Assembly (NCBI GenBank): GCA_002319965.1
Contig: DCJQ01000024.1
Span: 1 to 64,000 of the forward strand
Direction of reading: 5' to 3'
Length of the DNA: 64,000 nt
Origin: Megasphaera sp. UBA1696
Lineage (GTDB): Bacteria > Bacillota > Negativicutes > Veillonellales > Megasphaeraceae
The stretch's first letter is position 1, and every line of letters starts with the position of its first letter. The translations under genes and the position numbers were made by a program. Positions 23,893 through 31,752 of this stretch are shown piece by piece. Below the pieces are notes generated by a model that searched no databases, was not told where the DNA came from, and saw only the letters and a program-made list of their open reading frames with translations.

Positions 23893-24250
23893 AATCATGC
23901 TCAAAGGACTTCACTTTTGGGGGCACCACGGCTGCCTGGCATCCGAAGCAGAGCTTGGTCAGCCGTTTCATATCGATATATGCCTTGAAACGGACCTGTC
24001 ACAGGCCGGAGCCTCTGATGACCTTCACCAGACCGTCGACTACAGTGTCGTCTATGCTCGGGTTAAGGACATCGTCGAGAACCGCCGCTATCAGCTTATC
24101 GAGCGGCTGGGAACGGTCATTGCCGAGGAGATTCTCGCCACCTTTCCTCCTGTCGAAGTCGTGACGGTAACCGTCCATAAGCCCCAGGCTCCGATTGGCG
24201 GCCTCTTTGACGATGCGGCCGTAGTCCTTGAAAGGCGACGACATGGCTGA
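23885..24250 (+). CDS. folB: Dihydroneopterin aldolase
   Basis: A 121-residue FolB that cleaves 7,8-dihydroneopterin to the hydroxymethyl pterin. The N-terminus LKGLHFWGHHGCLASEAELG is the family signature with the catalytic Glu, and KPQAPIGGLFDDAAV closes the active site. ATG at 23885 is chosen because GGAGG (23871-23875) lies upstream and the signature then starts at residue 5; a longer in-frame start would lie inside folE. It overlaps folE and folK by 8 bases each. Confidence 0.92.
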   Translation: MDKIMLKGLHFWGHHGCLASEAELGQPFHIDICLETDLSQAGASDDLHQTVDYSVVYARVKDIVENRRYQLIERLGTVIAEEILATFPPVEVVTVTVHKPQAPIGGLFDDAAVVLERRRHG

Positions 24251-24722
24251 CTTTTATCTCAGCATCGGTGCCAATCTGGGGAATCGGGAAGAGACGCTGA
24301 AACGGGCTGTGGCCCTCCTCGATGCCACGCCTGAAGTAACCGTTAAGACGGTGTCTCCTTTTTACGAAACGCCGCCGTGGGGGAAGGAAGATCAACCGCC
24401 TTTTATCAACGGTGCCGTTTTGGTGGAGACGAGTCTTACGGGCCAGAAGCTCCTCGAACGCTGCCTTTCCATTGAACGGCAGCTGGGGCGGGTACGCCAT
24501 GAAAAATGGGGCGCCCGAACCATCGATATCGACCTCGTTTACAGCCCGGACGAGGTCTGCCGGACGCCGGAGCTGGCCTTGCCCCATCCTTATCTAACAC
24601 AACGGGCTTTCGTATTGGTCCCATTGCGGGATCTGCAGCCGGACCTCATCCTCTTTGGCCGGCCGATTGATGACTGGCTCGCTCAGCTGCCAGATACAGA
24701 CGCTATCAGAAGGAAGGATTAA
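24243..24722 (+). CDS. folK: 2-amino-4-hydroxy-6-hydroxymethyldihydropteridine pyrophosphokinase
   Basis: A 159-residue HPPK that transfers pyrophosphate from ATP to the hydroxymethyl pterin. The N-terminus LSIGANLGNREETLKRAV, the FYETPPWG loop and RTIDIDLVY with its magnesium-binding aspartates are diagnostic. ATG at 24243 overlaps the folB stop by 8 bases. FolP is not encoded here. The next gene, a response regulator, begins two bases after the stop. Confidence 0.95.
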   Translation: MADFYLSIGANLGNREETLKRAVALLDATPEVTVKTVSPFYETPPWGKEDQPPFINGAVLVETSLTGQKLLERCLSIERQLGRVRHEKWGARTIDIDLVYSPDEVCRTPELALPHPYLTQRAFVLVPLRDLQPDLILFGRPIDDWLAQLPDTDAIRRKD

Positions 24723-24724
24723 CT

Positions 24725-25390
24725 ATGGAAAAGATACTTATTGCAGATGACGAACAACTTATGCGCCAATTGGTCATTGATTTTTTAAAGCCTGAAGGCT
24801 ACGAAATTTTAGAAGCTGTTGACGGCAAAGAAGCCCTGGATATCTACGACAAGGAACATCCGGATTTGGTCCTTCTCGACGTCATGATGCCCGGTTATGA
24901 CGGCTGGACCGTATGCCGTGAAATCCGCCGCGAATCGACGGTTCCCATCATGATGCTGACGGCAAAAGGGGAAGAAATCGACCAACTCTTTGCCTACGAT
25001 CTCGGAGCTGACGAATACATTACCAAGCCTTTCAGCCCAAAAATCTTGGTTGCCAAGATAAAGGCCCTCTTACGTCGGTCTCAGAACGACTCGGAAACGC
25101 AGGAAACTGAAGCCGGTGTTGCTATCGACCGCGATGCCCGCCAGGTCGTCCTCGACGGGAAGAATGTCGATCTCAGTCCGACGGAATACAAGCTTCTCAA
25201 CTATCTGATGAGCAATACCGGCAAGGCTTTGAGCCGCCGCCAGATCCTCAATCAGGTATGGAATTACGACTACTACGGGGATCTGCGCACCGTCGATACG
25301 CACATCAACCGCCTGCGCATTAAACTCGGCGACAAAGGCCGCTACATTCGTACTGTCCGCGGCTACGGATACCGCTACGATTCCAAATGA
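24725..25390 (+). CDS. OmpR-family response regulator
   Basis: A 221-residue two-domain regulator. The receiver domain (1-115) has acidic residues D8-D9, phospho-acceptor D52 in LLDVMMPGYDG, T79 and K101. The winged-helix domain (about 128-221) contains LSPTEYKLLNYLMSN and VDTHINRLRIKLG, typical of OmpR/PhoB. It starts two bases after folK and overlaps its histidine kinase by four bases, so the pair is probably transcribed at least in part with the folate genes. The signal and targets are unknown. Confidence 0.93.
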   Translation: MEKILIADDEQLMRQLVIDFLKPEGYEILEAVDGKEALDIYDKEHPDLVLLDVMMPGYDGWTVCREIRRESTVPIMMLTAKGEEIDQLFAYDLGADEYITKPFSPKILVAKIKALLRRSQNDSETQETEAGVAIDRDARQVVLDGKNVDLSPTEYKLLNYLMSNTGKALSRRQILNQVWNYDYYGDLRTVDTHINRLRIKLGDKGRYIRTVRGYGYRYDSK

Positions 25391-26964
25391 GACGGAAAGG
25401 CTTATTGTCCTTAAAGGTTAAGACCGGTGTCTATGTCGGCTGTTTTTCTATCTTCTTTATCATCGGACTGATGATGGCTGTCGGCCTTGGCTTTGACCGC
25501 TACTACTACTCCATGAAAAAAGAAGCTATGATCGAAGCCAGTCAGAAGATCAGTGCTACCTATCAAAAGAAAAACGGCCCTGACGAACATTCGCTGGACT
25601 CACTGAGTCAGCGCTACGGTGTCGATATCCTCATCGTCGACAACAACAAGCTGGTCTATTCCTCGCGGCCGGGACGGCGAGTCCATCTGCCGCCGGAAAC
25701 CGTTCCCGAAGATCAGGAAATCATCGCCCTTGGCAAGGAAAATGAAGTTCCTGCCGATCGTCCGGAGGGCAAACCGCCGGTACACATCAAGGAACTCATG
25801 GAACTTCTCGACGGCAAGGCCCCCGATGAAAGCCTGTTGGGAGCCGTTCATCTTTATAAGGATATGCCTGATTTTGAGTATTTTAACCTCGTCGACCGCA
25901 TTCAGGATGGTACATACGTCATCATCAACCAGTCCGTCGCACCCATGCAGGAAAATATCTATATTGTCCAGCATTTCATCATCGTCTGCGGCATCGTCTG
26001 GCTGATTGTGGCCTGCGTCAGTACGCTGTACCTGACCCAGCGCATGACCAAGCCCCTCATCGAATTGAAGAACCTGGCCTTCGCCATGGCTCACCTTGAT
26101 TTTTCCAATAAGTGGAAAGGGAACCTTAGCGATGAAATCGGCGAACTCGGTGAGAGCCTGAATATCCTGTCCAACCAGCTCAATGTCGCCTTGACGGCCC
26201 TTCGCCAATCGAATGAAGAGCTGAAACAACAATTGGACGTAGCCAAAGAGGTTGAGCACATGCGAAAGGCCTTCCTATCGGCCGTGTCCCATGAGCTGAA
26301 GACGCCTTTGGCCATTATCCAGGGGTACGCAGAAGGTCTCGATACCCTCGACATCGATGAAGAAACGCAGCGTCGGTATTGCTCGGTCATCCACAGTGAG
26401 ACCCAGAAGATGGATAAATTGGTTCGCGACCTGCTCAGCTTATCCCGCTTGGAAACGGGCTCCTTCCATTTGGAACAGACCGTCTTTGACTTCAGTGCCT
26501 TGGCCGAGGAAAGCCGGGAACGGTTCTCCAAAGTCATGGAAGACAAGGGAATCATTGCCAAGGTCGATTTGCCGGAGACCATGACCGTCTATGGCGATCC
26601 GGAACGAATCGATACGATTCTAACGAATTTCTTAAGTAATGCTATCGATTATACCGATGCCGATCAACATATCCGCCTTTGGGCCGAAAATCTCGGCGAA
26701 CGCTACCGAATCTGCGTCTACAATGAAGGCAGCCACATTGAAGAAGAGCATCAGCAGCGTATTTGGGAGCCCTTCTATAAGATCGATTCGTCGCGTGCCC
26801 GCAGTCCGAAGCGGATTTTTGGCGGCCATGGCTTAGGCCTTGGTACGGTGGCGGCCCTGGTGAAGCTCCACGGCGAATCGTACGGCGTGAAGAACGAAAA
26901 CGGCGGCGTCACCTTCTGGTTTACCCTGCGAAAAGATGCCGGACAAACGCCGGATAACGCATAA
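25387..26964 (+). CDS. Membrane sensor histidine kinase
   Basis: A 525-residue kinase partner of the upstream regulator. TM1 is about 12-36, an extracytoplasmic sensor about 37-196, TM2 about 197-218, then HAMP. The HisKA domain carries the phospho-accepting H302 in SAVSHELKTPLAII. The ATPase domain has an N box (TNFLSNAID) and a glycine box (GGHGLGLG). The sensor contains charged and proline-rich stretches but no recognised fold. The start ATGA overlaps the regulator's stop. A large nested terminator follows. Confidence 0.93.
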   Translation: MRRKGLLSLKVKTGVYVGCFSIFFIIGLMMAVGLGFDRYYYSMKKEAMIEASQKISATYQKKNGPDEHSLDSLSQRYGVDILIVDNNKLVYSSRPGRRVHLPPETVPEDQEIIALGKENEVPADRPEGKPPVHIKELMELLDGKAPDESLLGAVHLYKDMPDFEYFNLVDRIQDGTYVIINQSVAPMQENIYIVQHFIIVCGIVWLIVACVSTLYLTQRMTKPLIELKNLAFAMAHLDFSNKWKGNLSDEIGELGESLNILSNQLNVALTALRQSNEELKQQLDVAKEVEHMRKAFLSAVSHELKTPLAIIQGYAEGLDTLDIDEETQRRYCSVIHSETQKMDKLVRDLLSLSRLETGSFHLEQTVFDFSALAEESRERFSKVMEDKGIIAKVDLPETMTVYGDPERIDTILTNFLSNAIDYTDADQHIRLWAENLGERYRICVYNEGSHIEEEHQQRIWEPFYKIDSSRARSPKRIFGGHGLGLGTVAALVKLHGESYGVKNENGGVTFWFTLRKDAGQTPDNA

Positions 26965-26965
26965 T

Positions 26966-27049
26966 AAAAGAACCCCTCTGATTCTGTGAGGCGCATTCGT
27001 TAGCCTTTAACGAATGCGCTTCACAGGCGGGCAGAGAGGTTCTTTTTTT
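26966..27049. terminator. Long nested bidirectional terminator
   Basis: Outer arms AAAAGAACC (26966-26974) and GGTTCTTTTT (27038-27047). Inside are CTGTGA/TTCACAG-type pairing and a perfect inner stem CGCATTCGTTA (26992-27002) / TAACGAATGCG (27008-27018). It ends the two-component operon and the converging small gene. Confidence 0.9.
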
Positions 27050-27055
27050 GTTCTG

Positions 27056-27286
27056 TTAAAAAGAGCGATTCCCGAGGGTGGGATGGCTGCATTTTTTCAG
27101 CGTCAAGTGGTCGACGAGGTAACCGGCTTGCTCGAGGTCGATGTCTTCTTTTTGGCCGTCGTGTTCAAAGACGCAGAGCGGCCGGTCGGTACCGACTTCA
27201 CCGCCGGGAAGATAGATGTATTCCCCCGTTTCGGCATCGCCGAAGATGATGCCGGCTAAGAGATGTTTTTGGGCTATTTGACTCAT
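27056..27286 (-). CDS. Small protein of unknown function
   Basis: A 76-residue acidic protein with no recognised family. It contains GIIFGDAETGEYIYLPGGEV, a short beta-hairpin-like pattern, and a C-terminal CSHPTLGNRSF. Its ATGA start overlaps the stop of the metallophosphoesterase gene by four bases, so it is translationally coupled and likely functions with that enzyme or its neighbours. Confidence 0.65.
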   Translation of the reverse strand: MSQIAQKHLLAGIIFGDAETGEYIYLPGGEVGTDRPLCVFEHDGQKEDIDLEQAGYLVDHLTLKKCSHPTLGNRSF

Positions 27287-28008
27287 GGCAGGGCCTCCTC
27301 ACCGTCAAATTTGATTTCAAGGAGCCGGCAGTCCCGATAGTCGGCTGACACCAGGTGAAGCAGGGTCCCGTTATAGCGGCGGGGGAACATCGTTCCGGGC
27401 TGCATCCCGTGAAGGTGGCCGAAGATGCACAGGGGCACCTTGTATTTTTCTAAGAGCTCTGTAAAGCCGCTGGGTTTCGTCAGGTCGCAGACCGGCGGAT
27501 AGTGGAGCATGAGAATCGTATGACCGCTGCCGATTTTTTCCGCCTCCTGGAGCGTCCGTTCGACGCGCAGCAGTTCTCGGCGGTACGGCTTGGCATCCCG
27601 TTCTTCCTGGTAATGGATGTCGCCCGGGCAGATCCAGCCGTGAGTGCCGCAGATGACCGTTCCGTCGTCGAGGACGGCCGTCGAGCCGTAGAGATAGTGC
27701 ATGTTATTTTCGGCATCCATGCGGTTCAGTTTTCCCGCACTGGCCCACCAGTAGTCATGGTTGCCGCGGATGATGATTTTTTTGCCCGGCAGGGCGCGGA
27801 TTTGATCGAGGTCCTCCTGGGCTTCGTCGAGGCGCATAGCCCACGACGTATCGCCGGCAATGAGGACTGTATCGTCATCGGTGACTCTTTTTTTCCAGTC
27901 TTCGGCAATGCGCTGCCAGTGATTTTTCCAGCGGGGGCCGAAGACTTCCATCGGCTTTTTTGGCGGATTGCCCGATAAATGTAAGTCACCTATTGCAAAT
28001 AAACGCAT
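27283..28008 (-). CDS. Calcineurin-like metallophosphoesterase
   Basis: A 241-residue phosphoesterase with all metal-binding blocks in order: GDLHLS near the N-terminus, GDTSWA, GNHDYW, then GTHGW and GHLHG. Such enzymes hydrolyse phosphomono- or diesters with a dinuclear metal centre; the substrate is not predictable. The start is set at the ATG giving MRLFAIGDLHLS, the usual family start. A longer in-frame ATG at 28041 overlaps the preceding gene's stop, so the start is uncertain by 11 codons. Confidence 0.87.
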   Translation of the reverse strand: MRLFAIGDLHLSGNPPKKPMEVFGPRWKNHWQRIAEDWKKRVTDDDTVLIAGDTSWAMRLDEAQEDLDQIRALPGKKIIIRGNHDYWWASAGKLNRMDAENNMHYLYGSTAVLDDGTVICGTHGWICPGDIHYQEERDAKPYRRELLRVERTLQEAEKIGSGHTILMLHYPPVCDLTKPSGFTELLEKYKVPLCIFGHLHGMQPGTMFPRRYNGTLLHLVSADYRDCRLLEIKFDGEEALP

Positions 28009-28030
28009 AAATGTATAAGGACCGTCCTTT

Positions 28031-28819
28031 CTATAGGTCATGCAGCCTGGTCTGCAATTCTTGGATAAAATGCGCCGAATGGCCTCCGTTTGCGATTTGT
28101 GGAATCATGTAGCCGACAAAGAGCGGGTTGGTCAGAAAGCGCGGGATGATTTTGACGTATAAGGCATTGTCGTCGGGAAAATCATAGAAAAAGATGTTGT
28201 AACTGTCGTTAAAGCGGATGAAGGAGTGCATGAAATAATGGGCCGTCGTCTGCATGCAGCGCACGAATTTTTCGAGTTTCGCCCGGTCCTTCAAGATGAG
28301 ATTTACTTCGTAAAAGCCGATGATGGGCCGTTTGGACAGGGTAATCGTAAGGCCGTCTTCTTCGAAGATGGTCGGACCGACGAAGTGGAAAGGCTTAATG
28401 TCTTCATGGTAGTCATAGTCTTTGAAGCCGACGATCTGCGAATGAGGATGGTGAATCGTCCCGCCGGACATATAGCCGTGGTTGCGGTAAAAGACGACCG
28501 ATTTAAATTTGCCCATCTCCTTGACTTGCTGCCACTTTTCGAGGCCGAATTCGATGAGCTTTTGGGCGTATTCCGGGGTATAGTCGGAGAACTCGCCGTC
28601 GCAGTCATCGGTTTCGATGATGAGCGTCTGCCACGAGTCCTTAAGGACCGGAAAGGCATTTTCAAGCCAGATCATGTGGCCCCGCTTTTCCATGACGTTT
28701 TTCAAATGAGCGACGTCACAGAAGGGGCAATACCTTTCGTCGCGATGGACCGTATCGGGCTTCGTCTTGCCCAGGTCCAAATTATATTCTAATATATGGG
28801 ATAAAGGTTTTTCGTACAT
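28031..28819 (-). CDS. DUF4931 / GalT-like HIT-superfamily protein
   Basis: A 262-residue protein related to galactose-1-phosphate uridylyltransferases. A CPFC zinc-type pair lies near residue 40, and the HIT-like active-site motif HHPHSQIVG is present. DUF4931 proteins are GalT-like but lack a proven substrate, and no galK or galE is adjacent. The start at 28819 is fixed by AAAGGAG on the minus strand; upstream in-frame codons would fall in the leader. It is first of a three-gene minus-strand unit with the phosphoesterase and the 76-residue protein. Confidence 0.75.
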   Translation of the reverse strand: MYEKPLSHILEYNLDLGKTKPDTVHRDERYCPFCDVAHLKNVMEKRGHMIWLENAFPVLKDSWQTLIIETDDCDGEFSDYTPEYAQKLIEFGLEKWQQVKEMGKFKSVVFYRNHGYMSGGTIHHPHSQIVGFKDYDYHEDIKPFHFVGPTIFEEDGLTITLSKRPIIGFYEVNLILKDRAKLEKFVRCMQTTAHYFMHSFIRFNDSYNIFFYDFPDDNALYVKIIPRFLTNPLFVGYMIPQIANGGHSAHFIQELQTRLHDL

Positions 28820-28890
28820 ACGACCGCTCCTTTTGATGCTTCTTATACATTGTAGCATAGCGAGAGGCAATTTCAAACTGCAATACGACA

Positions 28891-28942
28891 AAAGGATGCC
28901 CGCCAAGCACCGCAATAAGGGCAGTCAAAATGGGGCATCCTT
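28891..28942 (-). promoter_or_regulatory. Transcript-leading hairpin in the leader of the DUF4931 operon
   Basis: On the minus strand AAGGATGCCC and GGGCATCCTT form a perfect 10-bp stem at 28891-28900 / 28933-28942, followed by TTTT. It lies only a few bases after the predicted start site. It may be an attenuator or a 5' stabilising hairpin. A 21-codon reading frame beginning inside it encodes CPYCGAW, reminiscent of a zinc ribbon, but lacks a spaced ribosome site. Confidence 0.5.
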
Positions 28943-28951
28943 AATTACTTT

Positions 28952-28980
28952 ATTATATGAAATTCCCTAGGTCTTGTCAA
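28952..28980 (-). promoter_or_regulatory. Consensus promoter of the DUF4931 operon
   Basis: On the minus strand TTGACA (28975-28980), 17-bp spacer, TATAAT (28952-28957): a perfect consensus promoter, about 130 bases before the DUF4931 start codon. Confidence 0.9.
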
Positions 28981-29024
28981 ATAGGCTTTGTCTGAAAAAA
29001 ATATGAAAAATAGCGAAAACGGTG

Positions 29025-29053
29025 TGACGAAAACTAGAGTAATGTGGTATCAT
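29025..29053 (+). promoter_or_regulatory. Probable deoD promoter
   Basis: Extended -10 TGGTATCAT ending at 29053, with TGACGA at 29025-29030 as a weak -35 (17-bp spacing). It is divergent from the minus-strand promoter at 28952-28980. Confidence 0.5.
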
Positions 29054-29080
29054 ATAGAATTGAGGATTGATAAAATCAAG

Positions 29081-29126
29081 CATGGGCTTCCATGTTTTTC
29101 ACTCCAGAACCGCCCTTCCATGGAAG
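29081..29126 (+). promoter_or_regulatory. Leader with mutually exclusive hairpins before deoD
   Basis: CATGG (29081-29085) / CCATG (29090-29094) followed by TTTTT forms a small terminator-like hairpin. CTTCCATG (29087-29094) can instead pair with CATGGAAG (29119-29126). Two exclusive pairings in a 5' leader suggest attenuation, but the stems are short and no known riboswitch class was recognised. Confidence 0.3.
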
Positions 29127-29171
29127 AGGTGAAGGGGGTTTGATAGATGATGTGTAAAGGGGGAACTGTAC

Positions 29172-29879
29172 ATGAGTATTCATATTGCTGCCCGCGACGG
29201 TGAAATTGCCGATCGCATCCTGCTTCCCGGAGATCCGCTGCGTGCGAAATATATTGCTGAAAATTTTTTAGATGACACCTTCTGCTATACCCGAATTCGC
29301 AATATCCTCGGCTATACCGGAACCTATAAGGGCGTCCGCCTGTCGGTCCAGGGGACGGGCATGGGGATTCCTTCCATTTCCATTTACGCTACGGAATTGA
29401 TGCGTGACTACGGTGTGAAAAAGCTGATCCGCGTCGGTACCTGCGGTGCCATGCGCCGCGATATCAAGCTTCGCGACGTCATCATGGCCCAAGGCGCGAC
29501 GACCGATTCGTCGATTATCCGCAACATTTTCGGCGGCTCGATCAACTATGCACCCTTAGCTGATTTTACCCTGCTTTGTCAGGCTTATGGCCAGGCAGCG
29601 GCCCTTGGCGTCCCGGCTCGGGTCGGCAATGTCGTCTCTGTTGACCGTTTTTACGACGAAGAAATCGATAACGAAAAACTGACCCAGTACGGCATCATGG
29701 CCGTTGAAATGGAAACGGCCGGCCTCTATACGGCAGCTGCCAAGTTTGGCGCCAAGGCCCTGGGCTTGTTTACCGTCAGCGACCACTTATTGACCGGAGA
29801 CGCCTGCACGCCGGAAGAACGGCAGACGTCTTTTGATGATATGATCCAGATTGCGTTAGAAACGGCAATTTTGGAATGA
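29172..29879 (+). CDS. deoD: Purine-nucleoside phosphorylase (DeoD type)
   Basis: A 235-residue hexameric-type purine nucleoside phosphorylase, which splits purine nucleosides with phosphate in salvage. The N-terminal LLPGDPLRAKYIAENFL phosphate loop, VGTCGAM, the ribose-binding VEMETAGLY and the general-acid aspartate in VSDHLLTG are all present. AAAGGGGG lies before the ATG. The next gene, an amidohydrolase, begins 10 bases downstream, so both probably form one operon with queD and queE. Confidence 0.95.
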   Translation: MSIHIAARDGEIADRILLPGDPLRAKYIAENFLDDTFCYTRIRNILGYTGTYKGVRLSVQGTGMGIPSISIYATELMRDYGVKKLIRVGTCGAMRRDIKLRDVIMAQGATTDSSIIRNIFGGSINYAPLADFTLLCQAYGQAAALGVPARVGNVVSVDRFYDEEIDNEKLTQYGIMAVEMETAGLYTAAAKFGAKALGLFTVSDHLLTGDACTPEERQTSFDDMIQIALETAILE

Positions 29880-29889
29880 GGTACTGTAA

Positions 29890-30714
29890 ATGAAAGTAAA
29901 AGAATTACGAGTGATTGACAGCCATTTTCACTTTTGCGACTTTCCCGGCTTCGACCAGGTCGCCCTGGCCGCCGGCTATACCAATACGGAAGCGTCACTG
30001 CATCAGGCTTTTGAAGAAAACAACGTCGTCCACGGCGTCGTCATGAGCAATAAGACCTTAGATGCTAAAAAACATAACTATCCCGATTACATGAGCTACT
30101 GCATCGGCATCGATAGCCTGACCGGCAAGGATGATATGGAAAATATCGCAGCCAATGTCGAAGAAAACCTGAAGCGCAGTCAGTGCTGCGGCATCAAGCT
30201 CTATCCGGGCTACAGCCATATTTATGTCTATGATGAATGGTATGACCCGATTTATGAGTTGGCCGAAAAGTATGATAAGCCCGTAGCCATTCACACCGGG
30301 CTGACGGCGACGGCCAACGCCCTTTTGAAATACAGTCATCCCTTGACCCTCGATGAAGCGGCCGTGCGCCATCCTAAGGTCCAGCTCGTCATGTGCCACA
30401 TCGGCAACCCCTTCCTGCAGGATGCCATTGCCGTTTTAGAAAAGAATCACAACGTCGCCGTCGATCTGTCCGGCCTTCTCGAAGGCAAGGTTCCCGACAT
30501 GGTCGCCTTCCTGCGCAATAAACGGGGCTATATTTCCATGCTCCGGGATTGGCTCAAATATCTCGGTGCCTATGACCGGGTCATGTTCGGGACGGACTGG
30601 CCCCTGGCGAATATTGCCGACTACATTTCATTTGTAAAAGGTTTCATCCCTGAAGCTTACTGGGATGACGTATTCTTTAATAACGCCAACCGCATCTACA
30701 AGCTGGGCTTATAA
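29890..30714 (+). CDS. Amidohydrolase-2 family metal-dependent hydrolase
   Basis: A 274-residue TIM-barrel hydrolase of the amidohydrolase superfamily. The DSHFHF motif near residue 11 gives metal ligands, IKLYPGYSH and VAIHTG follow, CHIGNPF carries a later His, and FGTDWPLAN supplies the last Asp. Members include decarboxylases and lactonases; the substrate is unknown here. It sits 10 bases after deoD and 32 before queD. Confidence 0.85.
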   Translation: MKVKELRVIDSHFHFCDFPGFDQVALAAGYTNTEASLHQAFEENNVVHGVVMSNKTLDAKKHNYPDYMSYCIGIDSLTGKDDMENIAANVEENLKRSQCCGIKLYPGYSHIYVYDEWYDPIYELAEKYDKPVAIHTGLTATANALLKYSHPLTLDEAAVRHPKVQLVMCHIGNPFLQDAIAVLEKNHNVAVDLSGLLEGKVPDMVAFLRNKRGYISMLRDWLKYLGAYDRVMFGTDWPLANIADYISFVKGFIPEAYWDDVFFNNANRIYKLGL

Positions 30715-30746
30715 GCCTTTTGATGCACCATAAGGGAGGAAATTGT

Positions 30747-31076
30747 TTGTATACTGTAACCAAGCGGCTGGAAGTCTCCGCATCTCACCATTTAGTCCTC
30801 GACTATGCCAGTAAATGTGAAAATCTCCATGGCCACAACTGGATCATCCACGTGACCTGTCAGGCCGAAACACTCGATCACAACGGCATGGTCGTCGACT
30901 TCAAAAAGATTAAAGAACTGGTCCACCACAAGATGGATCATCAGAATTTAAACGATGTCTTTGATTTCAATCCGACGGCAGAAAACATTGCCAAGTGGAT
31001 TTGTGACACCGTACCGAATTGCGTCCGGGTCGAGGTCCAGGAAAGCGAAGGGAACGTGGCTGTCTATGAAGTATAG
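30747..31076 (+). CDS. queD: 6-carboxytetrahydropterin synthase
   Basis: A 109-residue QueD, the second step of queuosine synthesis, which acts on dihydroneopterin triphosphate. Zinc ligands appear in SASHHL and in LHGHNW; the catalytic DHQNLND segment and PTAENIAKWI are typical. TTG at 30747 is chosen because AGGGAGG (30734-30740) precedes it; upstream in-frame starts lack a site. Its stop overlaps the queE start by 11 bases. FolE, which provides the substrate, lies at 23317. Confidence 0.93.
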   Translation: MYTVTKRLEVSASHHLVLDYASKCENLHGHNWIIHVTCQAETLDHNGMVVDFKKIKELVHHKMDHQNLNDVFDFNPTAENIAKWICDTVPNCVRVEVQESEGNVAVYEV

Positions 31077-31698
31077 TCTCTGCGTCAATGAGATTTTCGA
31101 CAGCATCGACGGCGAAGGGAAGAAGGCCGGTCAGCTGGCCACCTTCATCCGCCTCTGCGGCTGCAACCTGCGCTGTTCTTACTGTGATACGACCTATGCC
31201 TTTACGGAAGGCAAGGACATGGACGTCGACGATATCCTTCGCCAGGTGACGTATCCCAACGTCACCCTGACCGGCGGGGAACCGCTCTGTCAGGACGTAC
31301 ATTCCCTTTTGACGGCCTTAAAAGGGCACAGCGTCAATATCGAAACCAACGGCAGCGTCGACATCGAGCCTTATTTCAAATACGACCACGTTTGGTTTAC
31401 CGTCGACTATAAGAGCTTGTCATCGGACATGGCCGGCCGGATGCTGGAGGAGAATTTTGAAAAGCTCCGCCCTCAGGATGTCCTGAAGTTCGTCGTCGGC
31501 GATGAAGCCGACCTCAAGCAGGCCCTGGCCGTCTATGAACGCTATCAGCCGAAGTGCGCCGTCTACGTCGGTGCCGTCTTCGGGAAAATAGAGCCTTCGC
31601 GCATCGTCGATTTTATGAAGGAACACGAGCTGACCGACTGGCATCTCCAGATTCAGCTTCACAAGATTATTTGGAGCCCCGACTTGCGAGGGGTGTAA
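31066..31698 (+). CDS. queE: 7-carboxy-7-deazaguanine synthase (radical SAM)
   Basis: A 210-residue radical SAM enzyme converting 6-carboxytetrahydropterin to 7-carboxy-7-deazaguanine. The CxxxCxxC motif is C33, C37 and C40, and NEIFDSIDGEG at the N-terminus and TGGEPL are QueE-like. ATG at 31066 lies within the end of queD, giving an 11-base overlap; longer in-frame starts would run through queD. QueC is not in this window. A bidirectional terminator follows. Confidence 0.93.
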   Translation: MKYSLCVNEIFDSIDGEGKKAGQLATFIRLCGCNLRCSYCDTTYAFTEGKDMDVDDILRQVTYPNVTLTGGEPLCQDVHSLLTALKGHSVNIETNGSVDIEPYFKYDHVWFTVDYKSLSSDMAGRMLEENFEKLRPQDVLKFVVGDEADLKQALAVYERYQPKCAVYVGAVFGKIEPSRIVDFMKEHELTDWHLQIQLHKIIWSPDLRGV

Positions 31699-31710
31699 CC
31701 TCGAAACGAC

Positions 31711-31752
31711 AAAACGCCGTTATCCGCAGAGTTGCGGGTAACGGCGTTTTTT
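31711..31752. terminator. Bidirectional terminator
   Basis: AAAACGCCGTTATCCGCA (31711-31728) pairs with TGCGGGTAACGGCGTTTT (31733-31750), one G-T mismatch, loop GAGT. It ends queE and overlaps the last codons of the converging exonuclease gene. Confidence 0.92.
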
